This document shows, piece by piece, positions 18,856 to 28,713 of a stretch of 32,479 nt of DNA; position 1 is the stretch's first letter, and each line of letters starts with the position of its first letter. Below the pieces are notes generated by a model. The model was not told the DNA's origin and made no database searches. It was given only the letters and a program-made list of their open reading frames with translations. The DNA lies in assembly GCA_903772945.1 (NCBI GenBank), contig CAICTM010001282.1, forward strand, positions 1-32,479, read 5' to 3'. Made by a program: the position numbers and the translations under genes. This stretch comes from Seminavis robusta. Its lineage: Eukaryota; Bacillariophyta; Bacillariophyceae; Naviculales; Naviculaceae.

Positions 18856-20661
18856 ATGCCTTCCTCAACAACAAGTTCGACTGCTGGTGCGGCTCTTTGT
18901 GGCTTTGAAGTCATTCTCATTGCAAAAATGCTTTCAGTCTTTGTGGTCCTCGGAGTGGTCTCCATCTCCAACAGTTTTCTAGTAGACTCGGACATCCCCA
19001 AGCATCACTTATTCTACATCTTTGGAACCTGCTATTTTGGACTCTTTAGTCTCATCTCATTTTTGCTCTTGCATTCCACTGGTGCTGCTGACGCTGGAAA
19101 TCTCATTCAGACGGACCAGAAGGATCAAGAAAACCCACCGTCTGCCGCTGCTACATTTGATTCAGGCCTCGACATGTGCCGGAATGCATTTCTCATGATG
19201 GGAAAGAACGGAGAAACACAAGAATTGACGGAGAAAATCCAGGCCATGGATCTTTTGACAAAGGAATTCGTTCAGCTTCAGTCTAATTTTGCCAACGAGG
19301 GAATCCTTCTACACCACAGCGACATTTGGATCAACACTTTTTCCTTCTTGGGTGTCGGGCATTACGCCTACGTGGCGGGTGTGAACAAACGCATGAAGGA
19401 AGTCTACCTGCAATATTGTGCAACGGCAGAAGACTCGCCACAGTTGAGGCGGCCTGAATGGCGCGCCGCTGAGGCGACAGACACTACAAGTGGTGCTGCA
19501 TTTTCCAGTGTGGCCTGTGCTGAATACTGGGAAAAGGATATCTCCGATACCAAAACGCCAGATCCTGATAAGGTTTGCGACAGCATTGCCAAGGCTGGGA
19601 GTCTTGCAGTAATTCAATGGGCACGCGAAAAAGGATATCAGTGGAATGAACATACATGCACCGTGGCTGCAGGCAAGGGGCATCTGGACATTTTGAAATA
19701 TGCGCGCTCGCTTGGCTGTCATTGGGACAGTGGGACTTGCTCTGCTGCAGCCAAAGGTGGGCATTTGGAAACTCTGAAGTGGGCTCATGACAATGGATGC
19801 CCATGGCGTACGGACACCTGCCGTGAAGCTGCCAGTGAAGGCCACTTGGAAATCCTACAATATGCCCGTTGGCATGGCTGTCCTTGGGACGCATGGACAT
19901 GCTTTTCAGCTGCACGACGTGGACACCTCCACATTTTGAAATGGGCTATAGACGATGGATGCCCTTGGCACGCAGAAACGTGCACTGCAGCTGCCGGTGA
20001 AGGTCACCTGGAACTTCTAAAATATGCCATTGAACACGGATGTCCATGGAATGAACTTGAATGCAGCCGCCATGCTGCTTCTGGAGGCAAGGTCGAAGTA
20101 TTGAAATGGTTACTCGAAAACGGCTGTCCATGGAATACGACTGCCCAAACATGTTCTAGTGCCGCAAGAAGCGGTCACCTAGAAACTCTGAAATATGTAC
20201 GTGAGAATGACTCGCCCTGGGACGAACAAACCTTCGCCAGTGCTGCTGCTGCCGGAAATCTCGAAGTGCTGAAGTGGCTTCAAGACCAAGGTTGCCCATG
20301 GGATGAACGTGCATGTATGGATGCTGCTGATAATGCAGCTATTGAAGCGTTGCAATGGCTTCGAGACAATGGCTGTCCCTGGGATGCTCGCACGTGCGCA
20401 AGCGCCGCTGGCATCGATTTTGCAACATTGAAGTGGGCTCACGAGAACGGGTGCCCCTGGGATGCAAAGACTTGTGAGATTCTTGCAGAATCCAATAATC
20501 TGGAAGGTTTGAAGTGGGTTCGTGAGAGAGGATGCCCATGGGATGAGCACACAGTTGATGCTGCATATGATTCTGGATATGAGGCAATGATGAATTGGGC
20601 TATTGACAATGGATGCCCTGTGAGTCCCTATATCCAAGCAAGACTGGACGGAATTTTTTGA
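18856..20661 (+). CDS. Membrane-anchored GCPW ankyrin-like repeat protein
   Basis: Met 18856 (CGCCATGCC context) is preferred; the frame is open to an ATG at 18655, but that extra part is not clearly coding. The protein is 601 aa. Two hydrophobic segments (about residues 17-43 and 51-73) suggest a membrane hairpin or anchor. Residues about 150-190 contain an F-box-like or related module (HSDIWINTFSFLGVGHYAYV, then NKRMKEVYLQYC). From about residue 260 to the end are twelve repeats of 27 residues with the pattern GCPW-[DN]-x-x-TC-x-x-AA-x-x-GHLE-x-LKWA-x-x-N. This is the ankyrin-like repeat type also found in algae, oomycetes and giant-virus-related proteins. A recognition or adaptor role at a membrane is likely; the target is unknown. 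Single exon, no frameshift. Confidence 0.8.
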   Translation: MPSSTTSSTAGAALCGFEVILIAKMLSVFVVLGVVSISNSFLVDSDIPKHHLFYIFGTCYFGLFSLISFLLLHSTGAADAGNLIQTDQKDQENPPSAAATFDSGLDMCRNAFLMMGKNGETQELTEKIQAMDLLTKEFVQLQSNFANEGILLHHSDIWINTFSFLGVGHYAYVAGVNKRMKEVYLQYCATAEDSPQLRRPEWRAAEATDTTSGAAFSSVACAEYWEKDISDTKTPDPDKVCDSIAKAGSLAVIQWAREKGYQWNEHTCTVAAGKGHLDILKYARSLGCHWDSGTCSAAAKGGHLETLKWAHDNGCPWRTDTCREAASEGHLEILQYARWHGCPWDAWTCFSAARRGHLHILKWAIDDGCPWHAETCTAAAGEGHLELLKYAIEHGCPWNELECSRHAASGGKVEVLKWLLENGCPWNTTAQTCSSAARSGHLETLKYVRENDSPWDEQTFASAAAAGNLEVLKWLQDQGCPWDERACMDAADNAAIEALQWLRDNGCPWDARTCASAAGIDFATLKWAHENGCPWDAKTCEILAESNNLEGLKWVRERGCPWDEHTVDAAYDSGYEAMMNWAIDNGCPVSPYIQARLDGIF

Positions 20662-20900
20662 AGAAGAGGAGGAGGATGACGACCTATGAGGAGGCTGGTG
20701 CCTGTCCTCGCTTCTGAGACTTAGTTCTGGATAGCATCAAGCTCTTTGGCTATAGTAACAGACGAAACTAGACGCGGAAGCTTACTTAGCTGTACCACTG
20801 TATTCCCGCTCTGGACCTTTCGTGTCATGCCCCTTTCAGAATCAATCGTACGGTAGGTGGTTCTGTCATCGTTCGTGTATTGATGTTTATTATTTATAGA

Positions 20901-22109
20901 TTACACCCAAAATACATTGACCGTCAAATGATGCGAGAGCATACTGACGGCCGTGGCACCGGCCAAGACAATTCCCGTGGTAGCACCAAGCTTGACCAGA
21001 AAGGCAGAATCTTCGTCGTCCATGGTTGCTGCAGTTTTCGTCGTGGTTGCCAGTAGGTTGGCCGAATTTTGTACGACGGCATCGGATGCTTGTTGCGTCA
21101 AGGAAGAGGCGGTCCGCGCCATTCCATCTGTAAAGGCCTCGTTGGATGTCGATTCTGTTGTCGGGAGAGGGTTTCCCAATTCATATGCCACACCGGCCTC
21201 TTGTGTGAGGACGTATCCCAATGGGATGGTAACTTCCACCTGTCCCACGGAGGACGTTTCAATGCGGGTTCCATCTTTCAAACCGGGAACGCCGTATACC
21301 TTTCATTATTATTATGATTGGTAGTTTTGAGTGAGTGATGATTGCCAAAATGAAATGAATGAATGAATGAATGAAAGAAAGAAAAGGAAAAATGAACACA
21401 CAGAGGCAGAATCAAGAGGTTGAGAATGCCGGATCGATGAGACCAAAAACGAGGGAAATCAAGCTCCATTGGCCGGCCCTATCCAAACCAACACAAAAAG
21501 AACCGCATTTGATTTTTGGATTTCATTCATTCATTCATTCATGTTCCCGTAACCTACCTGTCCCGAAAGTCCTCCGGATGGTTCAAAGTAGAAATTGTCC
21601 AAAAATGGCAACATTTCGGGTGCTTGCTTCTTTGATTGGGATGGTTTGTTGTCAGTGCTTTCTTCTTCTTGTTGTGTAGGCGGCGCCATGCCATATCGTT
21701 GTTGCAAAAACTCGATCGGATATCCGCTGAGTTCGGGAACGTCTTGTAGCATGGTTCTCCAGAGAGCACACGTGTGGGGTGTTTCTCCGGGCAAGATTCG
21801 AATGTATTTGGGTAAATTGTCGTGTAGCGCGTAATGATGAAAATCGGACCACGGCATGGACAGAGACGACGACGGCGGTGATTGGATATTGTTGTTCTTT
21901 TTAGCCTTGCTGTTGTCGTCGTCTCTTACAACAGCGGAATCTCCATCGGCCACGGCACTCGACAAGATCATCCAGGAATGTCGAGCAAACTTGGTTCTAG
22001 TAGATGATGGTGATGGTGGTTGCCGATCCAGTGGGAGCACCGAAAAGGCATACACTTGACTTGATAGCAACAGTAAGAATAGCGGTAGTGGAGAGCTCGA
22101 GTACATCAT
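20901..22109 (-). CDS. Predicted plastid-targeted protein of unknown function, two exons
   Basis: Exon 1 is 22109-21558 and exon 2 is 21299-20901 on the minus strand (316 aa). Donor CAG|GTAGGTT and acceptor AAAG|GTATAC join in phase 0, giving GLSGQ then VYGVPGLKDG. The Met pair at 22109 starts a hydrophobic signal peptide ending VYA-F-SVLP. Phe at +1 is the ASAF-type mark of diatom plastid import, so plastid location is likely. The frame is open upstream to 22163. The body has PWSDFHHYALHDNLPKYIRI, EMLPFLDNFYFEPSGG and GQVEVTIPLGYVLTQEAG. A C-terminal hydrophobic helix (FLVKLGATTGIVLAGATAVS) suggests a plastid membrane anchor. I do not recognise the family. The last residues lie at the mature C-terminus, close to the membrane helix. 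Confidence 0.72.
21300..21557 (-). other. Intron with inverted microsatellites
   Basis: This 258-bp phase-0 intron contains GAATGAATGAATGAATGAA (about 21356-21375 on the plus strand) and TTCATTCATTCATTCATTC (about 21522-21541). These are reverse complements and could pair into a stem of about 20 bp near the two splice sites. Confidence 0.7.
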
Positions 22110-22163
22110 TGTGAATAGAGATGGGGAAAGCCAAAAGATAGACACCACCAAAATCAGATCCAA

Positions 22164-22647
22164 TAAATGTTGGGAGGTTTGGTGTGATCAGGTCGTATGA
22201 TACTGAGTAGGGAAGTGCCTTGTTTCCTCCGCTTTTGTCAAACTCTATTAAAATACCACTGTAGCTGCTTTTGCTATTGGTAGTTTGCTTCCTTGCTAAG
22301 ATTTGATTGCTTGTGCGAGAGCGAGGATACAAACAAACACACCGAATATTAGTACTAAAGATCGTCGGCAAAACCATGGAGTTCTTGAGGAGATCTTTGA
22401 TGGCAATGGCCGATGGGTGTCAACCGCAAGCTGGTTGGCCGTATCTTTTGTGAAAATATAACGCACATTTGCCTTTCTGACGTGGCCATTCCTGGACCGA
22501 ATTTTGTTTTCAAGTTCTTCGCCGAGGTCTCGTTGCTGGGTCCTTGTTGCTTATTTATTTGCTTGTCCCTGCACTGTTAGTCTACAGTACTAGCTAGCTA
22601 GTACTCACTCGTTTCCTCTTCTTACTGCTGTAAAACAACCAACCATC
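22164..22647. other. Intergenic between divergent genes
   Basis: The region separates the minus plastid-protein gene and the plus P450 gene, so both promoters probably lie here. No TATA box is convincing. The notable feature is the palindrome at 22586-22605. An open frame on the minus strand (21997-22377) mostly overlaps exon 1 of the plastid gene in another frame and is not called. Confidence 0.5.
22586..22605. repeat. Perfect 20-bp palindrome upstream of P450 gene
   Basis: AGTACTAGCTAGCTAGTACT is identical to its reverse complement. It lies 42 bp before the ATG at 22648, probably in the leader or core promoter. It could form a cruciform or be a symmetric protein site. Confidence 0.6.
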
Positions 22648-24189
22648 ATGGAAGACGAGTCCGTCGAAGCCACAAGGATGATGATGATCGGCACAGCCGT
22701 GGCAGCATTGCTACTGGCCATGGCCATTAGCCGTCTTGTGCAGTGGCTTTTCTCCAAAACGTTGCCACCCGACACTGTTCGTCCACCTCATGTACAGTCC
22801 TGGATTCCCTACCTGGGATCTGCCATTGAAATGGGAAAAGATGTAGTGGCTTTTATTTGTCATTATGGCAAGCAGTTTCAGAGTCCCCTATTCACGGCCA
22901 CCATTGTAGGAGAAACATGTGTCTTTGTGGCAGACCCAGAACTCATGAACATGGTATTCAAGCCAAAGTATGCACGGTATTTGGACAGTTACTCGCTCCA
23001 AAAAGACTTTGTCACAAATGTGTTGGGAGGAACTCCAAAAGATGTCCAGCAAAACTTTCACACGGATACTATCAAAATTGGAGGGAAACAGGCAAATCAT
23101 TTCATCTTGAACAGAGACTCCATGGGAGTATCCGTGGGAAAAGTACAAGACTACTTTCAAAAGAACATTCCAGAATTGGCGACGTCCACAAACATTTGGA
23201 CCAGTCATTCCATGTTCTCCATGGTCTATCAAGCTGTTTTCAAGGCTACAGCAGGACCACTTGTCAGCGACTATTTTGTCCAGGATGAGTCCTCCTGGGA
23301 AGCGTTTCAAGTGTTTGATAAGGGTGTGATTCCCTTGTTCAACAAGCTACCCTCTTTCTTGACTACAAAGGCACGACAAGCACGCTCTTCCTTGATTCAA
23401 ACATTGCAATCCAAGGCATTCCAGGATCAAGCATCACCACTCATGAAAGCGCGAATCCAGGAATTGCCAGTGTCACCCTCGGCATTGAGTAAAGCCAATC
23501 TCGGGCTCATGTTTGCATCTGTGGGCAACTCGGCACCCGCCATCTATTGGTGCCTACTCCGGCTCATGGAGGATCCACCAGCATGGGAAGCCTGTCGTGC
23601 TCAAGTACAAGCTCTAGTACTCCAAAAGAAACAGACCGATGCCGGCACTACTACAACACCCACGTTTACCATGGATGATCTCGATCAAATGACTTTGCTC
23701 GAGTCGGCCTTTTGGGAAACCCTGCGATTGTACCAGGGCAATTTCACTGCACGAAGAATCACGGAGGATTTTGTTGTGGAAACTACCACCACCTACACGA
23801 ACAAACAACAACCCAAAAAGTACCTGCTGGAAAAGGGCTCCCGAATCATGCCGTTCTGGGCCGTCCTTCATTACGATCCCAACATCTTTTCCAATCCCAA
23901 ACAGTTCCAGTATGACCGCTTTGTGGGCAAGCCCCAGTTTACATTCGCAAGTGGAGCCAAAATCAACTTTTTCCCGGTCGTGGCATTTGGTGGGGGTGAG
24001 CACTTGTGTCCTGGTCGCAAGTTTATTTCCTACGAAGCACGTCTGCTGTTGGCGTTGCTCATGTTAAACTTTGACATGCGGTTGGCGGAGGGTGAGACGA
24101 TTCCGGGAATTGATCTCACCAATATTGGTGTCGGTGTCTGTCACCCCGAGAGAGAAGTCAAGGTTGAAATTAAGAGGAGGCAAGAGTAG
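22648..24189 (+). CDS. Cytochrome P450, CYP7/CYP8/CYP51-related
   Basis: 513 aa from ATG 22648 (CATCATGG). An N-terminal membrane helix (about residues 11-32) indicates an ER-anchored enzyme. The heme loop FGGGEHLCPGRKF fits FxxGxxxCxG with Cys 454 as thiolate ligand. The K-helix ETLR is at residues 357-360, and YDRFVGKP gives the PERF-type region near 430. The I-helix reads FASVGNSAPAIYW (around residues 290-302): the usual acid-Thr pair is replaced by GNSAPA, as in CYP7/CYP8-type enzymes, which use Asn here. This suggests a sterol or oxylipin substrate and possibly isomerase or atypical oxygen chemistry, but the substrate is not known. Length is standard and the gene is single-exon. It is divergent from the plastid-protein gene. 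Confidence 0.85.
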   Translation: MEDESVEATRMMMIGTAVAALLLAMAISRLVQWLFSKTLPPDTVRPPHVQSWIPYLGSAIEMGKDVVAFICHYGKQFQSPLFTATIVGETCVFVADPELMNMVFKPKYARYLDSYSLQKDFVTNVLGGTPKDVQQNFHTDTIKIGGKQANHFILNRDSMGVSVGKVQDYFQKNIPELATSTNIWTSHSMFSMVYQAVFKATAGPLVSDYFVQDESSWEAFQVFDKGVIPLFNKLPSFLTTKARQARSSLIQTLQSKAFQDQASPLMKARIQELPVSPSALSKANLGLMFASVGNSAPAIYWCLLRLMEDPPAWEACRAQVQALVLQKKQTDAGTTTTPTFTMDDLDQMTLLESAFWETLRLYQGNFTARRITEDFVVETTTTYTNKQQPKKYLLEKGSRIMPFWAVLHYDPNIFSNPKQFQYDRFVGKPQFTFASGAKINFFPVVAFGGGEHLCPGRKFISYEARLLLALLMLNFDMRLAEGETIPGIDLTNIGVGVCHPEREVKVEIKRRQE

Positions 24190-24992
24190 TACAACTGATT
24201 GATTCGATTCAAGCAAGGATGATTGAAGGGTCAGTTCTGCTTGGTTTGATAGCGGCAGGCAGTTCAGTTGATGGAATGGCTGGCACGTGTATGTACCGCA
24301 GTTGTTAAATCAACTCCAACGTCTCTGATGACACTGGTGCCCGAATGCTACTTGTTTGCATGCACATCGTTTGACTTATAGCTGCTTGTAGCTAACTACT
24401 AGTTTTGAGGATTTTTTGAACCAGTATGCATGCACGCCCAGCTTTGCTCTTCCCTGGGTTGAAGTCGAACTACAGTGTCGACTTGTACGTGTCGCTGCTG
24501 AGACACACAGCTGACTACTATTACGTCTGATAGGTGATCCTGCAGGGTAGCTACTTGCCGTGTCGAACCAGCAGTGGCCGTCGGTGAAGAGTACTAGGGA
24601 CGAGAAGGCAATGAAATGAAACGTTCGGGCGTGTGGCCCTGTAATACTATCTATAGGTTATGATATTGTCCATAGAAGATCTATCTATCCATCGTTTGCT
24701 TCGCTTTGCTCACCGGCAAGGGGATATATACAGTTTGCGGTTGGCAACGAAGCTAGTGGCAATGGAAGGAGGTAGGATGGAAGTGTGGAGGTAGGTAAAA
24801 TGTGTTCAGGAGGGTAAATCAATGCCGTTCCGTTGGGTGTATATACAAGCAATAACGGAGTGGCGGCAATCAGGTCGTATGTTCAGTTTGTGCAGGGTAG
24901 TATGATCATTTGGTCAGCGCGTGTATAGGTAGCAAGTGTTCATGGTCATCACCGGGGAAAGGAAAAAATGGTCGGCATGCATCTTGGGTTGG
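24190..24992. other. Intergenic between convergent genes
   Basis: This is the 3' flank of the P450 gene and of the convergent PAP/fibrillin gene. No supported coding region or RNA gene. It contains short TAGCTA/CTAGT runs and one GATATATACAG, TATA-like but without a gene to serve. Confidence 0.5.
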
Positions 24993-25964
24993 TTACATTG
25001 TTGTTGTTTGAGAGGTAGGGCTATCCATTCGTTCCACTACCACCAGAGTGCCTCGGTTGCCTTTGGTAATACGCAATGTGTCACTCAAATAGAGAAAGTC
25101 CAAGTGGCCACGAGGCGATCGTTTCATTTCAAAACCGACGGAATGATCGGCACTGCCGGCGGCTTGTTCGTCATTGGGCAGCACCATCTGGAACCACCAT
25201 GCCAGCAAGGATTGCATGGTTTTGGATAGAAAGCCTCGTTCCGCTTCTGCCTTGCTGTATGCGTTGGCAAAGGTTTCCGTCCAGACGGCGAGCAATGCGG
25301 GATCTTGACGGACCGCTTTGGCGGGTACCAGCGTACTGCCCTTGAATGTGACATTGAGTCGATGGGGGAATTTGGAACGCTGGGCAGGACTCTCGTAACA
25401 AACTCCGCTGTGCATCATGACAGCCGGCAAGTCGACACCATTGGCAGTATGAATAGTAAGATCGAGGCAGATGGGATAGTCAAACGTCTGAAACTTGGAA
25501 CGGTTGTTCTTGCCGGTGATCGAGTCTTTGACTCCCGAGCGGCTTTGGATGGATTGACGGACAGACCGTACTGTGCAGACAAGGTTGCGAGGTTGAAAGA
25601 TGCCAAAGGAAAGACGACCCAGTGTGTACTGGACGACGCCGGGAGGAGAGTTTTTGATGCGGCCGGGGAATTCAGGAAGTGTGTGGCAGAGAAACTCTCC
25701 TTCCAACAGCGAAGATCGTCCAATGCTCTCGTGCTGCGGCTTCCACAGAGCGGCCAGGTCGTTGATGGCGGCCAACACTTGTGGATTCTTCGTGGAACCG
25801 TGATGCTTGGCGAGAAGGTCCTTCACAACTTCTTCTTGCCGCAGGCATTTCGCGGCATTGTCACAATCAAGAGGCTCATCGTCGGTGAACATAATTTGGG
25901 TGTGAGACTCTTCCAACGTTCCTGCTGTAGATGCTGTTGTTACCATTGTTGTTGTTGTTGTCAT
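24993..25964 (-). CDS. PAP/fibrillin-domain protein
   Basis: 323 aa from Met 25964. The Thr-rich N-terminus carries no clear signal peptide, so plastid targeting of the usual diatom type is not evident. The body has an AINDLAALWKP helix, SSLLEGEFLCHTLPEFPGRI, YTLGRLSFGIFQP, then a long beta-rich segment (FPHRLNVTFKGSTLVPAKAV). The end GHLDFLYLSDTLRITKGNRG followed by TLVVVER is the characteristic C-terminal strand motif of the PAP/fibrillin family. Fibrillins coat plastoglobules or bind lipids and quinones. Some diatom members lack a plastid signal and may act elsewhere. Single exon. The DTLRI-x-GNRG-TL motif is the main basis for the call. Confidence 0.72.
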   Translation of the reverse strand: MTTTTTMVTTASTAGTLEESHTQIMFTDDEPLDCDNAAKCLRQEEVVKDLLAKHHGSTKNPQVLAAINDLAALWKPQHESIGRSSLLEGEFLCHTLPEFPGRIKNSPPGVVQYTLGRLSFGIFQPRNLVCTVRSVRQSIQSRSGVKDSITGKNNRSKFQTFDYPICLDLTIHTANGVDLPAVMMHSGVCYESPAQRSKFPHRLNVTFKGSTLVPAKAVRQDPALLAVWTETFANAYSKAEAERGFLSKTMQSLLAWWFQMVLPNDEQAAGSADHSVGFEMKRSPRGHLDFLYLSDTLRITKGNRGTLVVVERMDSPTSQTTTM

Positions 25965-28357
25965 GGTGCAGTTGATACTGATGTTTAGTTGATGTTGATT
26001 CCGTTTTTATGAGCCTGCCCAAGTCTTCCGGTTTCCGTCGAGCCATCCAGTTTCGTACGTGTGCGTCTGTGTCGCTGGTCGCAAGCTGCGTGGGGCGGTA
26101 CTGCAAAAAACATCAAGCTTGTTTCCATACCATTAATAAGCCCAAGGGTTCGCAAACCCTCGAATGACGAAGTAGGCAATATTGGTTATTTAGTGGCTGT
26201 ATGTCATGGCGACAGCGGAGCTTCTCGAAATGGGACACATCATTGCATACGCACAGTTCACACCGCGAGGATAGTTCGACCTCAGAATTTAGAATTCGGT
26301 ACTCGAAAGTGCACTGAGAACTCGAAAGTGGCAGCTTCCGGTGACCATCAAGGGGTAAAAACGTACAGGCCTGTGCTATAGTAACTACACCCGCTCTCTG
26401 TATTCGAAGCGACCCAGGAAGGCCTATCTAGCAAGCTAAATGTACTACATTGTACGGTATCTGGCTAGCTAGCTAGCTGGGTTGCATGTTGGATGGACAT
26501 CACTTCAATCTGAAGTGGATACTGGACTTGGCCATTGTGCTTGATGAGCGGCAATTGGCAACTGGGATGTTTGTTGTATGGTGAGCTGTACATTGCATGT
26601 GGTATGTTGCATGTGGCATTTTGCATGTGCTACTCTGTCCAGCTCCCTGTGCGCACAATGAATGCCGGTCACTGGTTGGCGGTGTGAATAGTTTTCGGTG
26701 GTGTTCTTTCGAAGGAGCAACTGAGACCTTGACATGTATGTTGAGCCATGGTGACACCATGGCACCATGGACAGCCAGCCACATGGCCACGGTGATGGCC
26801 TTTCCAAACCCAGTTGTCAGCTGCTCAGCCGCCATCTAGCTAGAGCTGTTGTCATTCGAATCTGATAGACCTGCCTGCTAGTAGATAGGCTGCGATAAAG
26901 GTGAAAACATGACAGGAAGCTCTCTTCTTGCTGGGTGGGGTGGTCTACGAGTCTATATTGCCTGAAGCCTGAGGTATGGCAGCTTCCACAGTAAGAGATC
27001 TGATGAGTTATGGTTTGCAGCACTGGAGAAGCTTTGGGGTTCTGCTGGTACCGTCGTGGCTAGACTATCAGATTAAATTTTGGCTGAAAATTGGCCTTGG
27101 CTTGGAGCTGAGCAGTACCGGTACGGCTGTCCAAGAGGATTATTTGCTCCTTCCCGAATGCAGGATTAGAACAAACCCCCTCGGTCCCTCGGTGGGCTAC
27201 CGGTACTACTATCTATCTCTCATCTCTCATGCTCTCACGAATGTCAGAGTTCAGAGGTTTGAGAATACCAGGATCCGGAGGAGTCACTGAGTCGATGCAA
27301 GAGGAGAAAAAGAAGGAACAATACGAGTAAAACTGGAACAATACCAAGACTTGTACATGTACTGTGGATAGCCTGAGTGGACATGATGCATCCTCCACCT
27401 ACTAGGCAGCCTCGAGCTTACCGGTAGCTAGCTAGCCTACCGTACGGTACTGCTGGAGCTCAAGGAAAGTGCAATGCATCCTGGTAGTAGTTCTTAGTGG
27501 ATGAAGGAGGGAAGAGAGCAGCAGCCTCAGCCTTGGCATAGAGAGACATGGAAGCTAGACCAATGGGAATGGCTACTGGCACTCTAGCTCTAGCTAGAGA
27601 GTACGCATACAGCAGGTTGTTGGCATCATTCCATTGCAACAGCAACATTCACCATAATATATGCTTGTTCTCCAAGAGTGGGAAACAGTTGGGGGTCGTA
27701 AGATGGACAGGTCTTTGCGGAATGCATTAATTTTTGTGTTTTCAATCAGAGTTTTATCGGCCCCAGACCCCAGTCAACCAGTATTAATAGTCTAGCTAGT
27801 TTCATAATGATTATGAGGGCTTCTTTGAGCTGATGAAACCCTGAAGAAAGTTGCAACAGACACCAACATCTATGCTATCCACGCATCCACACTACTTACC
27901 GACTAGTTGCTTACACCGTCGGTGAATAGAAGCATCGTCTGCGTATTGTTATTGTACCATAGGCAATACCCGTAGACGAGGCTACAAGGCTACAGCCAGG
28001 GATGATAAGAGTGGCCAGAGTGTGGCCAGCCACTAGTAGTACCACAATCTTGTAGCCGACTGAGCAGTCGAGCTGCAGGTATCGTACTACATGTACCCAT
28101 GTACCCATGTACCGGTACTAGCTAATAATAGTACATGTAGCCAGCTACATACGCTAGCTAAGAGTACTTTTACAGGATGACTTTATTTACCGTTGACAGG
28201 TGTAAAATGTGAGCGTTTTTGACTGTTATGTTTCGGTTTTCGGAAATGGGAATCCGGAAGTGGTCATTTCGCGAATCGTGGCTGATTTGCACGAATCTTT
28301 GCGCGATTTGCCACCAACAGCAGAATAGAAAAGAATAACAAAGAACAAAGAAAAAAT
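25965..28357. other. Long gene-poor stretch with palindromes
   Basis: No supported gene. The stretch contains an AGGGTT-CGCA-AACCCT hairpin near 26145-26160, which is not a tRNA T-arm. Other palindromic clusters are GCTAGCTAGCTAGC near 26464, CCATGG repeats near 26748-26772, ACCGGTAC near 27117 and 27198, and TACCGTACGGTA near 27438. At 28088-28138 three CATGTACCC units lie inside a CTACATGTAC / GTACATGTAG inverted pair. Open frames near 26500 and 27460 lack coding character. Confidence 0.5.
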
Positions 28358-28713
28358 CAATTTTACCACCATGGCAACAGTGTTGGCCAAATGGTCTCTA
28401 GCTTAACCAATACATTGTTCTGGCCTATCCGGACAGAGGACTAGCTCCCCAACACACTCACAGGCACTCTCCTTGCGCGGGATAGGCCATCTCCAACCTT
28501 TGTCATGGAGCCTCTATAACAAACCAGGCTTGGATTCCATTTTGTTGTCATTCTGCCATGGATTTCTCCTTGGGTAAGGTGCTCCTGTCCTCACTCTCAG
28601 CACCCAATCTGCACTGTAGAGTATGGTAGAGGAGTAGGTGGCTTTGGATGAAGACTGGAGCACCCATCCCAAAGGTTCAAAGGAGATTGTTGGCTAAACC
28701 ATGGCAAAAATTG
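28358..28713. mobile_element. Possible MITE-like inverted-repeat segment
   Basis: The outer arms CAATTTT-ACCA-CCATGG and, on the other strand at the right, CAATTTT-TG-CCATGG are similar. Inside is a 9-bp inverted pair, GGCCTATCC (28422-28430) and GGATAGGCC (28480-28488). The outer similarity is short and includes palindromic CCATGG, so chance is a real alternative. No target duplication was found. Confidence 0.2.

Noticed and set aside
25305..25988. 227-codon plus-strand open frame
   Set aside because: It lies opposite the PAP/fibrillin gene, which has a clear family motif; this is its antisense shadow.
26145..26160. AGGGTTCGCAAACCCT as a tRNA T-arm
   Set aside because: The stem and loop sizes do not fit a T-arm, and no acceptor, D or anticodon arms lie around it.
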